Below, piece after piece: positions 1-9,107 of a stretch of DNA of 34,770 nucleotides; within the stretch, counting starts at the first letter, position 1; every line of letters starts with the position of its first letter. The stretch is from Pseudomonas donghuensis (GTDB lineage Bacteria > Pseudomonadota > Gammaproteobacteria > Pseudomonadales > Pseudomonadaceae). The stretch covers positions 40,780 to 75,549 of the forward strand of contig NZ_JH650771.1 of NCBI RefSeq assembly GCF_000259195.1. Direction: 5' to 3'. The translations under genes and the position numbers were made by a program. Under the pieces are notes generated by a model, which saw nothing but the letters and a program-made list of their open reading frames with translations, was not told the origin of the DNA and made no database searches.

Positions 1-300
1 GCCAGCAACTGCAAGACGCTGCTCGACGGCATGGCCGCGATCGGCTTGCGCAGCTTCCTGCCGGCTGAGATCCAGGCGCCGATCATTGTCACCTTCCATG
101 CCCCGCAGGATCCGCGCTACCAGTTCAAGGACTTCTACGAGCGGGTCAAGGCCAAGGGCTTCATCCTTTACCCGGGCAAGCTGACCCAAGTCGAGACCTT
201 CCGCGTCGGTTGCATCGGCTGCGTCGGTCCGCAGGGCATGCAGGCTGCGGTCAATGCCATCGCCCACGTCCTGCAGGAAATGGAAGTGCTGGACATCTGA
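1..300 (+). CDS. phnW: 2-aminoethylphosphonate--pyruvate transaminase, C-terminal end (partial)
   Basis: The reading frame is open from the first base of the window to a TGA at 298-300, so only the last 99 residues are present and the start lies upstream. PhnW is a PLP-dependent class V aminotransferase. It moves the amino group of 2-aminoethylphosphonate to pyruvate, giving phosphonoacetaldehyde and alanine. The visible part is the small C-terminal domain of this fold, ending in the family-typical stretch [16 protein letters not shown]; the PLP lysine is not in the window. The call rests on this tail and on the next gene, phnX, which takes the product of this reaction. phnX starts 57 bases downstream, so the two are probably co-transcribed. 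Confidence 0.9.
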   Translation, partial: ASNCKTLLDGMAAIGLRSFLPAEIQAPIIVTFHAPQDPRYQFKDFYERVKAKGFILYPGKLTQVETFRVGCIGCVGPQGMQAAVNAIAHVLQEMEVLDI

Positions 301-356
301 CACCACGAATTCCTTTTACCTGACCAGCGCCACCACCCGCTCAAGGAACCCTGAAC

Positions 357-1184
357 ATGAACTACAGCAATCCGACCCACCTGCAAGCCGCGATTCTCGA
401 CTGGGCCGGCACCGTGGTCGATTTTGGCTCCTTCGCCCCGACGCAGATCTTCGTCGAGGCCTTCGCCGAGTTCGACGTCGAAGTGTCCATTGAGGAAGCC
501 CGCGGCCCGATGGGCATGGGCAAGTGGGACCACATCCGCACCTTGTGCGACCAGCCGCAAATCGCCGAGCGCTATCGCAAGGTGTTTGGCCGCACCCCGA
601 GCGATGCCGACGTCACCGCCATTTATGAACGCTTCATGCCGCTGCAGATCGAGAAGATCGCCGTGCACTCGGCACTGATTCCCGGTGCCCTCGACACCCT
701 GGCCGGGCTGCGCCAGGACGGCCTGAAGATCGGCTCGTGCTCGGGCTACCCGAAAGTGGTGATGGACAAGGTGGTGGCGTTGGCGGCGCAGAACGGTTAT
801 GTGGCCGATCACGTGGTGGCCACCGACGAAACCCCGAACGGCCGCCCCTGGCCGGCCCAGGCCTTGGCCAACGTGATTGCCCTGGGGATCGATGACGTCG
901 CCGCCTGTGTCAAGGTCGACGACACCGTGCCAGGCATCCTCGAAGGTCGTCGTGCCGGCATGTGGACGGTAGCGCTGGTGTGCTCGGGCAACGCTCTGGG
1001 CCTGACTTACGAAGGCTACCGCGCTCTGGCCTCGGACACGCTCGAACGCGAACGCAAGCGCATTCATGCCCTGTTCGAAAGCTCGCGCCCGCACTACCTG
1101 ATCGACACCATCAACGAGTTGCCGCAAGTGATTGCTGATATCAACAAGCGCCTGGCACGAGGCGAGATGCCGCAGGCGGTGTAA
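357..1184 (+). CDS. phnX: Phosphonoacetaldehyde hydrolase (phosphonatase)
   Basis: 275 residues, the usual length for PhnX. This HAD-superfamily enzyme cleaves the C-P bond of phosphonoacetaldehyde to acetaldehyde and phosphate, the second step of 2-aminoethylphosphonate use. The sequence shows the nucleophile motif ILDWAGT with Asp15, the cap-domain lysine in MGMGKWDH (Lys56) that forms the Schiff base in this family, the SCSGYP loop near 127-132, and the acidic motif VDDT at 187-190 for magnesium. The ATG at 357 has AGGAA eight bases upstream. It follows phnW by 57 bases and is followed by a strong hairpin at 1194-1239. A phosphonate regulator and transporter, if present, lie outside the window. 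Confidence 0.96.
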   Translation: MNYSNPTHLQAAILDWAGTVVDFGSFAPTQIFVEAFAEFDVEVSIEEARGPMGMGKWDHIRTLCDQPQIAERYRKVFGRTPSDADVTAIYERFMPLQIEKIAVHSALIPGALDTLAGLRQDGLKIGSCSGYPKVVMDKVVALAAQNGYVADHVVATDETPNGRPWPAQALANVIALGIDDVAACVKVDDTVPGILEGRRAGMWTVALVCSGNALGLTYEGYRALASDTLERERKRIHALFESSRPHYLIDTINELPQVIADINKRLARGEMPQAV

Positions 1185-1193
1185 AACCACCCT

Positions 1194-1239
1194 CGCGGTG
1201 CAAGCCCGCTCCTACAGGCAGGAGCGGGCTTGCACCGCG
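1194..1239. repeat. Pseudomonas REP-type hairpin between convergent phnX and FMN reductase
   Basis: A perfect 20-base stem: CGCGGTGCAAGCCCGCTCCT at 1194-1213 and its reverse complement at 1220-1239, with a six-base loop. The core GCAAGCCCGCTCCTACA recurs in the hairpin at 16504-16555. The position between two converging genes is typical of REP elements. It has no T-run, so any termination role would be Rho-like or structural, or the element may simply be a REP mobilised by a RAYT transposase elsewhere in the genome. Confidence 0.85.
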
Positions 1240-1249
1240 GTTAGCTGCC

Positions 1250-1804
1250 TCACTTCTGATGCCGCTCGACCCACACGGCAAATTTGTCGATAAAGGCCTG
1301 CAAGAACGGCCGGGTCTTCTCCGACAGTTTGCCGTGCTCATCGAACAGCGTTGCCGCCCCTGCGATATACGCCTCCGGCTGCTGCATGCACGGCACATCG
1401 AGGAACACCAGCGACTGGCGCAGATGATGGTTGGCGCCGAAGCCGCCCACCGCACCGGGCGACACACTGATCACCGCCCCCGGCTTGCCGTTCCAGGCGC
1501 TCTGGCCATAGGGCCGCGAGCCCACATCGATGGCGTTCTTCAACACCCCCGGCACCGATCGGTTGTATTCCGGGGTGACGAACAGTACCGCATCACTGCT
1601 GCGAATCTGCTCGCGAAAGGTCTTGTAGGCCTGGGGCGGATTGGCATCGATATCCTCGTTGTACAAGGCCAGCTCGCCGATTTCGACACTGTGCAGTTTG
1701 AGGTTGGACGGCGCGAGCTCCGCCAGCGCACGGGCGACCTTGCGGTTGAGGGACTCCTTGCGCAAGCTGCCGACGACGACGGCGACTGAATACACCTGGC
1801 TCAT
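1250..1804 (-). CDS. chrR: ChrR-type NAD(P)H-dependent FMN reductase (quinone/chromate reductase family)
   Basis: 184 residues from the ATG at 1804, which has AGGAAA seven bases upstream. An earlier in-frame start at 1888 would add 28 residues (MPERKKTSDP...) that do not fit the flavodoxin fold, so it is not used. The fold is flavodoxin-like, with the FMN phosphate loop GSLRKES at residues 12-18 and the flavin-binding motif TPEYNRSVPG at 77-86, followed by NAIDVGSRPYG. This matches the soluble quinone reductase ChrR/YieF family, which performs two-electron reduction of quinones and incidentally chromate or azo dyes and is thought to protect against oxidative stress. It faces phnX across the REP hairpin and appears to be a single-gene unit. 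The family is clear; the natural substrate is not. Confidence 0.85.
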   Translation of the reverse strand: MSQVYSVAVVVGSLRKESLNRKVARALAELAPSNLKLHSVEIGELALYNEDIDANPPQAYKTFREQIRSSDAVLFVTPEYNRSVPGVLKNAIDVGSRPYGQSAWNGKPGAVISVSPGAVGGFGANHHLRQSLVFLDVPCMQQPEAYIAGAATLFDEHGKLSEKTRPFLQAFIDKFAVWVERHQK

Positions 1805-1954
1805 GGCAATTTCCTGACGTGAAGAAGAAAGGGAGTTGTAGGTATAGATGATCCCGCCCGGGTCTGAAGTTTTTTTCCGTTCGGGCAAAACTTACCAGGC
1901 AAAACAGTGGTCTATGCCTGACAGATCCCTATTTCTTCAGAGGTTGCACGGTAA

Positions 1955-2173
1955 ATGACAGCAGTACTGGTCGGACAGTTTCATGCACGGGACGCAGAGG
2001 GCCGCATCTATCCCGTTCATGAGTTCCAGGAAGCCACCCTGCAGGCCGACGGTAGTGGCGCAGCCCTGCCGGTTACCACCTATAAGCTGGCAATCGGCGA
2101 CCGGGTCAATCATCTGGGTGAGGATCGCTTCGAGCTGGTGCAAAGCGGCGTGGAAATCATCCGCATTCCCTGA
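1955..2173 (+). CDS. Small conserved-looking protein of unknown function
   Basis: 72 residues starting MTAVLVGQFHARD, with GAGG about eleven bases before the ATG. I do not recognise the family. It has no signal peptide, membrane segment or cysteine. The composition is that of a small beta-rich soluble domain, alternating hydrophobic and polar residues (for example YKLAIGDRVNHLG near the middle). It is probably real because it has normal GC-rich third positions and is bounded by the divergent FMN reductase upstream and a convergent stop 6 bases downstream. The opposite-strand frame overlapping it has no plausible start signal. Confidence 0.65.
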   Translation: MTAVLVGQFHARDAEGRIYPVHEFQEATLQADGSGAALPVTTYKLAIGDRVNHLGEDRFELVQSGVEIIRIP

Positions 2174-2179
2174 CCGTGC

Positions 2180-4435
2180 TCACACCTTGATGCAATCGAC
2201 GGTATAGATCCGCCCCTGCGCAGTCGTTTCGTGCTGCAACCCATGCACATCGGCGACAAAGCCGGGAAAGCCGCTGTCGAAGGCGGCGGCAAACGCCAGG
2301 TAATCGATGATCGAGCGGGTCGCCTCGGTAAACCGCTCCCCCGGCATGATCAACGGAATTCCCGGCGGATAGGGCACCAGCATGACTGCGGCGATGCGCC
2401 CGAGCAACTGCCCGATCGGCACCGCCTCGACCTCCCCGCGCACCATCCGGTCATAGGCATCGGCGGGTTTGATCACCACTTCCGGCAAGCGGGTAAACAG
2501 GCGCTTGAGCTGCTTGGCGATGGCATTGCTGCGGTAGCAGGCGTGCAGTTGGTCGCACAGGTCCCGCAGGCCCAGGCCCTGATAGCGCAGCGGATCGAGC
2601 TGAGCGATGCACGGCAGGCTTTCGACCAGGCTGGTATTGGCGTCGTAGTTGCGCTTGAACTCGAGCAACTCGGTCAGCAGCGTGCTCCATTTGCCCTTGG
2701 TGATGCCCATCGAGAACAGCACCAGAAAGGTATACAACCCGGTCTTCTCCACCACCAGGCCGCGCTCCCAGAGAAACTTGCTGACCACTGCCGCTGGAAT
2801 GCCGTGCTCGCTCAAGGCTCCGCCGGCGCTGAGCCCCGGCATCACCAGGGTGACCTTGATCGGGTCGAGCAGCACGTAATCATCACTGACATCGCCAAAG
2901 CCATGCCAGTCGGCCTGCGGCTGCAACAGCCAGTCCTCGGTCGCTACCCGGCGTACGCCCTCCTCCAGCGGCGGCTGCCAGATGCTGAACCACCAGTCGT
3001 CCTTGTCCATATGCTCGCGCAGTTTGGCCATGGCCCGGCGAAAGCTCAGCGCCTCATCAAACATTTCCTGTAGCAGGGAGCGCCCGGCTGGGCCTTCCAT
3101 CATCGCCGAAGACACATCCAGCGAGGCAAGGATGCTGTACTGCGGCGAGGTGGAGATATGCATCATGAAGGCTTCGTTGAAGCGGTCGCGGTCCAGCTGC
3201 CGGGCGCCACCGTCCTGCACATGAATCATCGACGCCTGGCTGAAGGCTGCCAACAGCTTATGGGTGGAATGGGTGCTGAACACCAGCGGGCTGCCGGCAC
3301 TGCGCGAAGTACCCATGGCGTAACGCCCGCGGAAGAATTCGTGGAACGCCGCGTAGGCGTACCAGGCCTCGTCAAAATGCAGCACCTCGACACTGTTGCC
3401 CAGTTCCTGCTTGATCAGTTCGGCGTTGTAGCACAGCCCGTCGTAAGTGGAGTTGGTCACCACCGCCAGCTTGACCTTGGCCGGCCGGCCCCGGGCCAGG
3501 GGGTTGGCCTGAATCTTGGCGTGGATCGACGCCGGGCTGAATTCACTCAGCGGGATTGGCCCGATGATGCCCAGCTCGTTGCGCTCCGGGCACAGGTACA
3601 AGGGGATGGCCCCGGTCATGATGATCGCGTGCACCACCGATTTGTGACAGTTGCGGTCGACCAGCACCAGGTCATCACGGCCGACCATCGAATGCCAGAC
3701 GATCTTGTTGGCCGTCGAGGTACCGTTGATCACGAAGAAGGTATGGTCAGCGCCAAAGTTTTTTGCCGCGCGGGCCTCGGCGGCGGCCAGGGGGCCGGTG
3801 TGGTCGAGCAGCGAACCGAGCTCGGGCACCGACACCGACAAATCCGAACGCAGGGTATTTTCCCCGAAGAACTGATGGAAGGCCTGGCCGACCGGACTTT
3901 TGCGGTAGGCCACGCCACCGCCATGACCGGGCGTATGCCATGAATAATTCGATTGCGCGGTGTGTTGCACCAGGGCCTTGAAGAACGGTGGCAGCAGTCC
4001 ATCCAGGTAGCTGTGCGCCGCCCGTGCCACTTGCCGGGCGAGAAACGGCACGGTGTCTTCGAACAGGTAAAGAATGCCGCGCAGCTGGTTCAGCTCGCTC
4101 ATCACATCGGCGGGGGCGTTTTCCAGCGTCACCTGCTCGCCAAGGGCGAAGATCGGCAAGTGCGGGGCACGCACCCGGGCCAGGCGAATCAGATCGACCA
4201 TGTTCTGCAGCAAATGGGTGTTTTCGCCTGCGCCTTCGGCGGCAACCAGCATGCAGGCAAGGCCATGGTGGGTCGAGGCGACCAGACGAGCTTCGGCGTA
4301 GTCGATCGCCGGCAGGATGGTGAGACCGTCCTGGGCCAGCTCCTGGGCAATACCGCGGACACGCTCGCCGGCGACCGTATCGGCCTTGATGTCGCGATGC
4401 ACGATCAGGACGGGAAACTTGAGGTCCTTGTACAT
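2180..4435 (-). CDS. ldcA: Fold-type I PLP-dependent lysine/arginine/ornithine decarboxylase, probably lysine decarboxylase
   Basis: 751 residues, the full length of the large bacterial Orn/Lys/Arg decarboxylases. Domains in order are an N-terminal receiver-like wing domain (about 1-130), the PLP domain (about 145-430) and a C-terminal domain. Visible active-site motifs are HTPGHGGG at 167-174, GTSTANK at 238-244 (phosphate-binding region), the HFDEAW motif with Asp355 for the pyridine nitrogen, and STHK with the PLP lysine at Lys393. The start at 4435 follows GGAGGA. The neighbouring dnaQ-rnhA order matches what I recall of P. aeruginosa PA1818 (LdcA, lysine to cadaverine), which is the reason for the name; substrate choice between lysine, arginine and ornithine cannot be read with certainty here. 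The stop lies 6 bases from the stop of the convergent 72-residue gene. Confidence 0.88.
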   Translation of the reverse strand: MYKDLKFPVLIVHRDIKADTVAGERVRGIAQELAQDGLTILPAIDYAEARLVASTHHGLACMLVAAEGAGENTHLLQNMVDLIRLARVRAPHLPIFALGEQVTLENAPADVMSELNQLRGILYLFEDTVPFLARQVARAAHSYLDGLLPPFFKALVQHTAQSNYSWHTPGHGGGVAYRKSPVGQAFHQFFGENTLRSDLSVSVPELGSLLDHTGPLAAAEARAAKNFGADHTFFVINGTSTANKIVWHSMVGRDDLVLVDRNCHKSVVHAIIMTGAIPLYLCPERNELGIIGPIPLSEFSPASIHAKIQANPLARGRPAKVKLAVVTNSTYDGLCYNAELIKQELGNSVEVLHFDEAWYAYAAFHEFFRGRYAMGTSRSAGSPLVFSTHSTHKLLAAFSQASMIHVQDGGARQLDRDRFNEAFMMHISTSPQYSILASLDVSSAMMEGPAGRSLLQEMFDEALSFRRAMAKLREHMDKDDWWFSIWQPPLEEGVRRVATEDWLLQPQADWHGFGDVSDDYVLLDPIKVTLVMPGLSAGGALSEHGIPAAVVSKFLWERGLVVEKTGLYTFLVLFSMGITKGKWSTLLTELLEFKRNYDANTSLVESLPCIAQLDPLRYQGLGLRDLCDQLHACYRSNAIAKQLKRLFTRLPEVVIKPADAYDRMVRGEVEAVPIGQLLGRIAAVMLVPYPPGIPLIMPGERFTEATRSIIDYLAFAAAFDSGFPGFVADVHGLQHETTAQGRIYTVDCIKV

Positions 4436-4513
4436 GGGCGGGCGCTTCCTCCGAGTGACAGCTGCGTCAACTCAGGGTAGAAGGTCGCCAGCGCCTCTGC
4501 GCGGCAAATTGCC

Positions 4514-5266
4514 TCAGTTTGCGTCGGCCAGCTGCTGCCACAGTGCCGGGCCACCGGCGGACTTGGCAATCGCCTCCAGGCGAGCCATGTGCAGCTCGAG
4601 CTCTTGCTCGCTGGCGCGGATGATCCGCCCTGGCTGTCGGCTGGCGGGCAGGCGGCGGATCTCGCTGGCGCGGTTGTCTTGCCCCTCCTCCTCGCCGTCG
4701 GCACCGTGCCCGGCCAGCGACAGGCTGGTCTGGCCACCGGTCATGTTCAGGTAGACGTCGGCCAGCAGCTCCGAGTCGAGCAGCGCGCCGTGCAGCTCAC
4801 GGCCGGAGTTGTCGACGCCGTAGCGCTTGCACAGGGCATCAAGGCTGTTGCGCTGGCCCGGATGCCGGGATCGGGCCAGCATCAGGGTGTCGAGAATGGT
4901 GCAGTGCTGGGTGATATCGGCGCGGTCGCGCTGACCGAGCAAGGCGAACTCGTTGTTGATGAAGCCAACGTCGAACGCCGCGTTGTGGATGATCAGCTGG
5001 GCGCCCTGGATGAACTCGAAGAATTCATCGGCGACCTCGGCAAAACGCGGCTTGTCGAGCAGGAAGGAATCGGTGATGCCGTGGACGCCGATGGCGCCTT
5101 CATCGCTCTCACGGTCCGGTTGCAGGTAGACGTGGAAGTGTCGCCCGGTCAAGCGTCGGCCCATCAGCTCGACACCACCGATCTCGATGATTCGGTGGCC
5201 GTCGGTGACCGGCATGCCGGTGGTTTCGGTGTCGAGGACGACCGACCTGTTGTTCTGAATCTCCAC
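4514..5266 (-). CDS. dnaQ: DNA polymerase III epsilon subunit (proofreading 3'-5' exonuclease)
   Basis: 250 residues from the GTG at 5266, which has GGCAGGAGA ending nine bases upstream. An ATG at 5311 would add 15 residues that lack homology to the N-terminus I know for this family, so the GTG is preferred. Epsilon removes misincorporated bases within the Pol III core. The DnaQ/DEDDh catalytic set is intact: Asp12 and Glu14 (LDTETTG), Asp99 (HNAAFDVGF), His159 and Asp164 (HGALLDSE). Just after the nuclease domain, QTSLSL at 179-184 matches the clamp-binding hexapeptide of E. coli epsilon. A charged Gly/Glu-rich linker (about 185-200) and a C-terminal tail that should bind the alpha subunit follow. 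It lies downstream of rnhA on the same strand. Confidence 0.95.
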   Translation of the reverse strand: MEIQNNRSVVLDTETTGMPVTDGHRIIEIGGVELMGRRLTGRHFHVYLQPDRESDEGAIGVHGITDSFLLDKPRFAEVADEFFEFIQGAQLIIHNAAFDVGFINNEFALLGQRDRADITQHCTILDTLMLARSRHPGQRNSLDALCKRYGVDNSGRELHGALLDSELLADVYLNMTGGQTSLSLAGHGADGEEEGQDNRASEIRRLPASRQPGRIIRASEQELELHMARLEAIAKSAGGPALWQQLADAN

Positions 5267-5348
5267 GCCGGGGGTCTCCTGCCGCGTACAGTCTGGTGAA
5301 AAGCCGGCCATTCTACCTCAGCTCAAGGGTGAGTGGCGGCCGCTGTGC

Positions 5349-5795
5349 TCAACGCAGACTACGGACCTCGTCAACGCCGCGGTTGGCCAACTGGTCGGCG
5401 CGCTCGTTGCCATGATGGCCGACGTGCCCGCGCACCCACTTCCAGGTGACCTTGTGCCGGCCCACCTGCTCATCGAGCAATTGCCAGAGGTCGGCGTTCT
5501 TCACCGGCTCTTTGGAAGCGGTCTTCCAGCCACGCTTCTTCCAGTTGACCATCCACTCGGTGATGCCTTTCATCACGTACTGGGAGTCGGTCACCAGCAG
5601 CACTTCGCATTCACGCTTGAGCGCTTCCAGGCCCTTGATCGCGGCCATCAATTCCATGCGGTTATTGGTGGTGTCGCGCTCGCCGCCCCACAGTTCCTTC
5701 TCGACGCCCTTGCAGACCATCAGCACACCCCAGCCACCCGGGCCAGGGTTACCCTTGCAGGCGCCATCGGTAAATATCTCGACGCTATCGCTCAT
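5349..5795 (-). CDS. rnhA: Ribonuclease HI
   Basis: 148 residues. The enzyme cuts the RNA strand of RNA-DNA hybrids, removing R-loops and primers. All catalytic residues are at positions matching E. coli RNase HI: Asp10 ([16 protein letters not shown]), Glu48 (TNNRMEL), Asp70 (VTDSQYV), His124 ([12 protein letters not shown]) and Asp134. The basic handle region ([12 protein letters not shown] near 84-95) is present. The ATG at 5795 has AAGG seven bases upstream. It sits between the methyltransferase gene and dnaQ on the same strand; in E. coli rnhA and dnaQ are divergent neighbours, whereas here they run in tandem. Confidence 0.97.
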   Translation of the reverse strand: MSDSVEIFTDGACKGNPGPGGWGVLMVCKGVEKELWGGERDTTNNRMELMAAIKGLEALKRECEVLLVTDSQYVMKGITEWMVNWKKRGWKTASKEPVKNADLWQLLDEQVGRHKVTWKWVRGHVGHHGNERADQLANRGVDEVRSLR

Positions 5796-5845
5796 TTACA
5801 GCCTTTTCATCAATGATTTGACCCCGTGCCCTTGGGGCCCGGAAC

Positions 5846-6604
5846 TCAGGGTTCGGAATGGCGCCGGTTGACCTTGGCCATCGGCAGCGGCAGCAGCTTG
5901 CCCATCGGTTCGCGGCGCTCCAGACGCAGGGGTCGCAACCCCACCACCATCTTGCGCGCCACCAGCAGGTAGACGCCGCCACCGGCACTCTGCCAGCCAC
6001 CGGCAACCCGCTCCCAGCCGGCCAGGCGCTGTTGCCAGGCGGGGGATGCGAGCGGCGGACGATAGCACCCGAAGCGGCGTTTCTCCAGCGCGAAGCCCAG
6101 CAGGTTGAGCCAGTCGCCGACCCTTGAGGGGGAAATGCAGCGCGCCTTGCGCAGGGCATCATGGGCAAACACCCGACGCATGCCCCAACTGCTCCAGGGG
6201 TTGATACCGACGATCAGCAGATGGCCGCCCGGACGCACACTGCTGGCGGCCTCGCGCAACAGGCCATGGGGCGACAGGCTGAAGTCCAGGCCGTGCTGCA
6301 GCACCACAACGTCGGCGGCGTGCTCGCTCAGTGGCCAGGCCTGTTCTTCACAGACGATCTCGACCCCCGGCAGCGGCGCGCCCAAGCGCACGTTGCGCTG
6401 CACCTGCGGGGCTTTGGGCGGCGCTTCGGCGCAGGGGCCGTAGTGCACCAGGTAACCACCGAAGTAACGCCCCAGCTCCTCTTCGAGCAGGCGTTGTTCC
6501 TCCTTGAGCATGAGTTGCCCGAGGGGGCCGGCGAACCAGTCGCGGGCCTGGCTGATCAGCTCCAGCCACTGCGGATCGGCCTGGGCGAAGGCTTGATCGG
6601 TCAT
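5846..6604 (-). CDS. Class I SAM-dependent methyltransferase-like protein, YafS-like
   Basis: 252 residues from the ATG at 6604, which has GGGAGA seven bases upstream; longer in-frame starts up to 6715 overlap the divergent gloB start region and are rejected. The middle part (about 95-145) carries the later motifs of the Methyltransf_11 fold: [12 protein letters not shown], then [19 protein letters not shown] and NPWSSWG. The usual glycine-rich SAM loop is hard to find: the expected place near 45-60 reads [15 protein letters not shown]. The gene lies between gloB and rnhA, exactly where E. coli has yafS, which supports orthology. Substrate unknown. Confidence 0.82.
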   Translation of the reverse strand: MTDQAFAQADPQWLELISQARDWFAGPLGQLMLKEEQRLLEEELGRYFGGYLVHYGPCAEAPPKAPQVQRNVRLGAPLPGVEIVCEEQAWPLSEHAADVVVLQHGLDFSLSPHGLLREAASSVRPGGHLLIVGINPWSSWGMRRVFAHDALRKARCISPSRVGDWLNLLGFALEKRRFGCYRPPLASPAWQQRLAGWERVAGGWQSAGGGVYLLVARKMVVGLRPLRLERREPMGKLLPLPMAKVNRRHSEP

Positions 6605-6683
6605 TGCAGTCTCCCTTGAAGGTTCTCGACAGCGCACAGAGCTACTAAGATGCACCCATGTCCACCGTTTGGCGAATCGCACC

Positions 6684-7463
6684 ATGATACAGATCGATGC
6701 CCTGCCCGCTTTCAACGATAACTACATCTGGTTGTTACAAGATTCTGCCAGCCAGCGGTGCGCGGTGGTCGATCCGGGCGATGCGGCACCGGTACTGGCC
6801 TGGCTTGAACGCCATCCCGGCTGGCACCTGAGCGATATCCTCATCACCCACCACCATCACGACCATGTCGGTGGCGTCGAGCAGCTCAAGGCGCGGACCG
6901 GCGCGACCGTCTACGGCCCCGCCCAGGAACGCATTCCCGGTCGTGACCAGGCCCTGGACGACAACGCCAGCGTGCGCGTTCTGGGCCTGGATTTCCAGGT
7001 CATCGCCGTCCCCGGACACACCCTGGGACACATTGCCTATTATTGCCAGCAAACAGCCACGCCCGTGCTGTTCTGTGGCGATACCTTGTTCGCCGCTGGA
7101 TGCGGGCGCCTGTTCGAAGGCACACCGGAGCAAATGCACCACTCCCTGCAGCGCCTGGCCGCCCTGCCCGCCGAAACCCTGGTGTACTGCACCCACGAAT
7201 ATACCTTGAGCAACCTGCGCTTCGCCCAGGCCGTCGAGCCTGAAAACCCGCACATTGCCCAACGCTTCGCCGACGTTACCGAGCTAAGATCACAAGATCG
7301 CATCACGTTGCCTTCAACCCTGGCCCTGGAAAAGCTCACCAACCCCTTTCTGCGGACCTCCGTAACATCCGTTAAAGAAAAACTAGACGAACGGAATGGC
7401 CCGATAAACCCCACGCCAAGTGCTGTTTTTGCTGGGTTGCGCGCTTGGAAAGATCGGTTCTAA
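6684..7463 (+). CDS. gloB: Hydroxyacylglutathione hydrolase (glyoxalase II)
   Basis: 259 residues from the ATG at 6684. The in-frame ATG at 6669 is less likely because the family begins with the [16 protein letters not shown] block; neither start has a strong ribosome binding site. The enzyme hydrolyses S-D-lactoylglutathione to D-lactate and glutathione, ending the glyoxalase route for methylglyoxal. It is a metallo-beta-lactamase fold protein with the metal motif THHHHDH (His56, His58, Asp60, His61), His112 (GHTLGH), Asp133 ([16 protein letters not shown]) and His171 (CTHEYT). The C-terminus ends in the usual glutathione-binding helices. It is divergent from the methyltransferase gene and followed by mltD with its own promoter. 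Confidence 0.96.
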   Translation: MIQIDALPAFNDNYIWLLQDSASQRCAVVDPGDAAPVLAWLERHPGWHLSDILITHHHHDHVGGVEQLKARTGATVYGPAQERIPGRDQALDDNASVRVLGLDFQVIAVPGHTLGHIAYYCQQTATPVLFCGDTLFAAGCGRLFEGTPEQMHHSLQRLAALPAETLVYCTHEYTLSNLRFAQAVEPENPHIAQRFADVTELRSQDRITLPSTLALEKLTNPFLRTSVTSVKEKLDERNGPINPTPSAVFAGLRAWKDRF

Positions 7464-7497
7464 ACAGCCGCTGTTGGTGACGGAAAGTTCTGAAAGG

Positions 7498-7526
7498 TTG
7501 ACCGTTGAGGGGCCGCTTTCTAGAAT
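7498..7526 (+). promoter_or_regulatory. Sigma70-type promoter for mltD
   Basis: TTGACC at 7498-7503 and TAGAAT at 7521-7526 are separated by 17 bases. The expected transcription start is near 7533, about 30 bases before the mltD ATG. Read from sequence only. Confidence 0.7.
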
Positions 7527-7562
7527 CCCCCGACATTTTTGCCCGGAACTTTGTCCCAGCCA

Positions 7563-8984
7563 ATGTCGTCCACTAGCCGCAGAACCTTCAATTCCGTCGC
7601 CCTGACGCGCCTGGCCCAAGCCAGTGCGCTGGCCCTGGCCGCCACCCTTGTGGGCTGCCAGAGCACCCGTCAAGTCGACGAATCCGACAGCGTTCGCGCG
7701 CACAACTACCAGGCTCGGGCCAAGCAGAAACCGCTGATCGTACCGGTCAAACCGGTGGAGCAAGCGCCTCAGGACGTCTGGGAACGCATGCGCCAGGGCT
7801 TCGTGCTGCAGGACGGCGTTGCAGTCAACCCACGCATCGAACAGCAACGCCTGTGGTTTGCCAGCAACCCCTCGTTCCTGGAAAACGCCGGCGACCGCGG
7901 CAGCCTGTACATCCATTACATCGTCGAACGCCTCGAAGAGCGCAACATGCCGCTGGAGCTGGCCCTGCTGCCAGCGATCGAAAGCGCCTACAACCCAATG
8001 GCCTATTCACGGGCCCATGCGGTAGGCCTGTGGCAGTTCATCCCCTCCACCGGGCGTTACTTCAACCTGCGCCAGACCCGTTTCTACGATGGCCGCCGCG
8101 ACATCACCGCCTCGACCAACGCCGCGCTGGACTACCTGACCCGTCTGCACGACATGTTCAACGGCGACTGGCTGCTGGCCCTGGCGGCCTACAACGCCGG
8201 CGAAGGCACCGTCAGCCGCGCCATCGAGCGCAACGAGAAGCTCGGCCTGCCGACTGACTACTGGAACCTGCCGCTGCCGCAGGAAACCCGCGACTACGTG
8301 CCCAAGCTGCTGGCCCTGTCGCAGGTGGTGATGACACCGCAGGCCTATGGCGTCAACCTTAACCCGATTGCCAACGAACCGTACTTCGAAGCGGTCGCGA
8401 TCAAGGACCGCCTCGATCTGTCACGTGTCGCCGCCCTGGCCGAAATCGACGAAGACGAGCTGTTCCAGCTCAACCCGGCCTTCAAGAAGCGCATGACTGT
8501 CGACGGCCCGCAGCAGTTGCTGGTGCCGACCGCCAAGGCACAGCTGCTGACCGCCTCGCTGTCGAACATGAAGCCTGAAGAGCTGCTGACCCTGCAGCCG
8601 AAAAAAGCCGTGTTCGAAGCTGCCATGGCCGAAGCCGCACCGCGCACCAGCACGACCCGCAACAGCCGCTACCGGGTCAAGCGTGGCGACAACCTGGCCA
8701 GCATCGCCAAGGCCAACAAGGTCAGCGTCAAAGACCTGCAGCGCTGGAACAAGCTCTCCGGCCAACGCCTGAAGACCGGCCAGACCCTGGTGATGCAGAG
8801 CACCCAGCCGGCTGGCGCAAAGAACCAGAAAAAATCCACCCAGTACAAGGTGCGCAAAGGCGACTCGCTGTACCTGGTGGCCAAGCGCTTCAACGTCGAG
8901 ATGCAGCACCTCAAGCGCTGGAATCCACGCAGCGGCCACGCCCTCAAGCCGGGCCAGACCCTGACCGTCTACCTCAATCATTGA
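7563..8984 (+). CDS. mltD: Membrane-bound lytic murein transglycosylase D
   Basis: 473 residues from the ATG at 7563; a TTG eight codons earlier would sit almost on the predicted transcription start and is not used. The protein is a lipoprotein: hydrophobic signal then lipobox LVGC with Cys32. It cleaves the glycan strand of peptidoglycan, forming 1,6-anhydro-muropeptides. The SLT domain covers about 125-240, with the catalytic glutamate in ESAYNP (Glu140) and the motifs AVGLWQFIPSTG and AAYNAGEGTV. Two C-terminal LysM domains (about 370-411 and 428-471, both with the GQTL ending) should bind glycan. The next hairpin (8990-9014) is the only candidate stop signal. Confidence 0.95.
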   Translation: MSSTSRRTFNSVALTRLAQASALALAATLVGCQSTRQVDESDSVRAHNYQARAKQKPLIVPVKPVEQAPQDVWERMRQGFVLQDGVAVNPRIEQQRLWFASNPSFLENAGDRGSLYIHYIVERLEERNMPLELALLPAIESAYNPMAYSRAHAVGLWQFIPSTGRYFNLRQTRFYDGRRDITASTNAALDYLTRLHDMFNGDWLLALAAYNAGEGTVSRAIERNEKLGLPTDYWNLPLPQETRDYVPKLLALSQVVMTPQAYGVNLNPIANEPYFEAVAIKDRLDLSRVAALAEIDEDELFQLNPAFKKRMTVDGPQQLLVPTAKAQLLTASLSNMKPEELLTLQPKKAVFEAAMAEAAPRTSTTRNSRYRVKRGDNLASIAKANKVSVKDLQRWNKLSGQRLKTGQTLVMQSTQPAGAKNQKKSTQYKVRKGDSLYLVAKRFNVEMQHLKRWNPRSGHALKPGQTLTVYLNH

Positions 8985-8989
8985 GGCCC

Positions 8990-9014
8990 GCGCTCCGGTC
9001 ACTGACCGGAGCGC
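8990..9014 (+). terminator. Hairpin after mltD, weak terminator candidate
   Basis: A perfect inverted repeat, GCGCTCCGGTCA at 8990-9001 and TGACCGGAGCGC at 9003-9014, three bases after the mltD stop. There is no T-run directly after it, only CTCTTTTTCC about 22 bases on, so it may slow transcription or protect the mltD 3' end rather than terminate. Confidence 0.45.
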
Positions 9015-9107
9015 CCTGCAGCGCCCCATGCGGCACTCTTTTTCCAGTCGATACAAGCTGTTACTGTAGCCGGAATAAAGCCCAAGCCGCCTGGATCGGA
9101 TCTCGAC

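Noticed and set aside
168..1190. A 340-residue open frame on the minus strand opposite phnW/phnX
   Set aside because: It is the antisense shadow of two clear phosphonate genes in GC-rich DNA; its translation has the repetitive His/Gln/Arg/Val make-up of such shadows and no motif.
6605..6683. A sigma70 promoter for gloB in the divergent gap
   Set aside because: TTCTCG with TAAGAT-like elements are poor matches, and I could not choose one pair over another.
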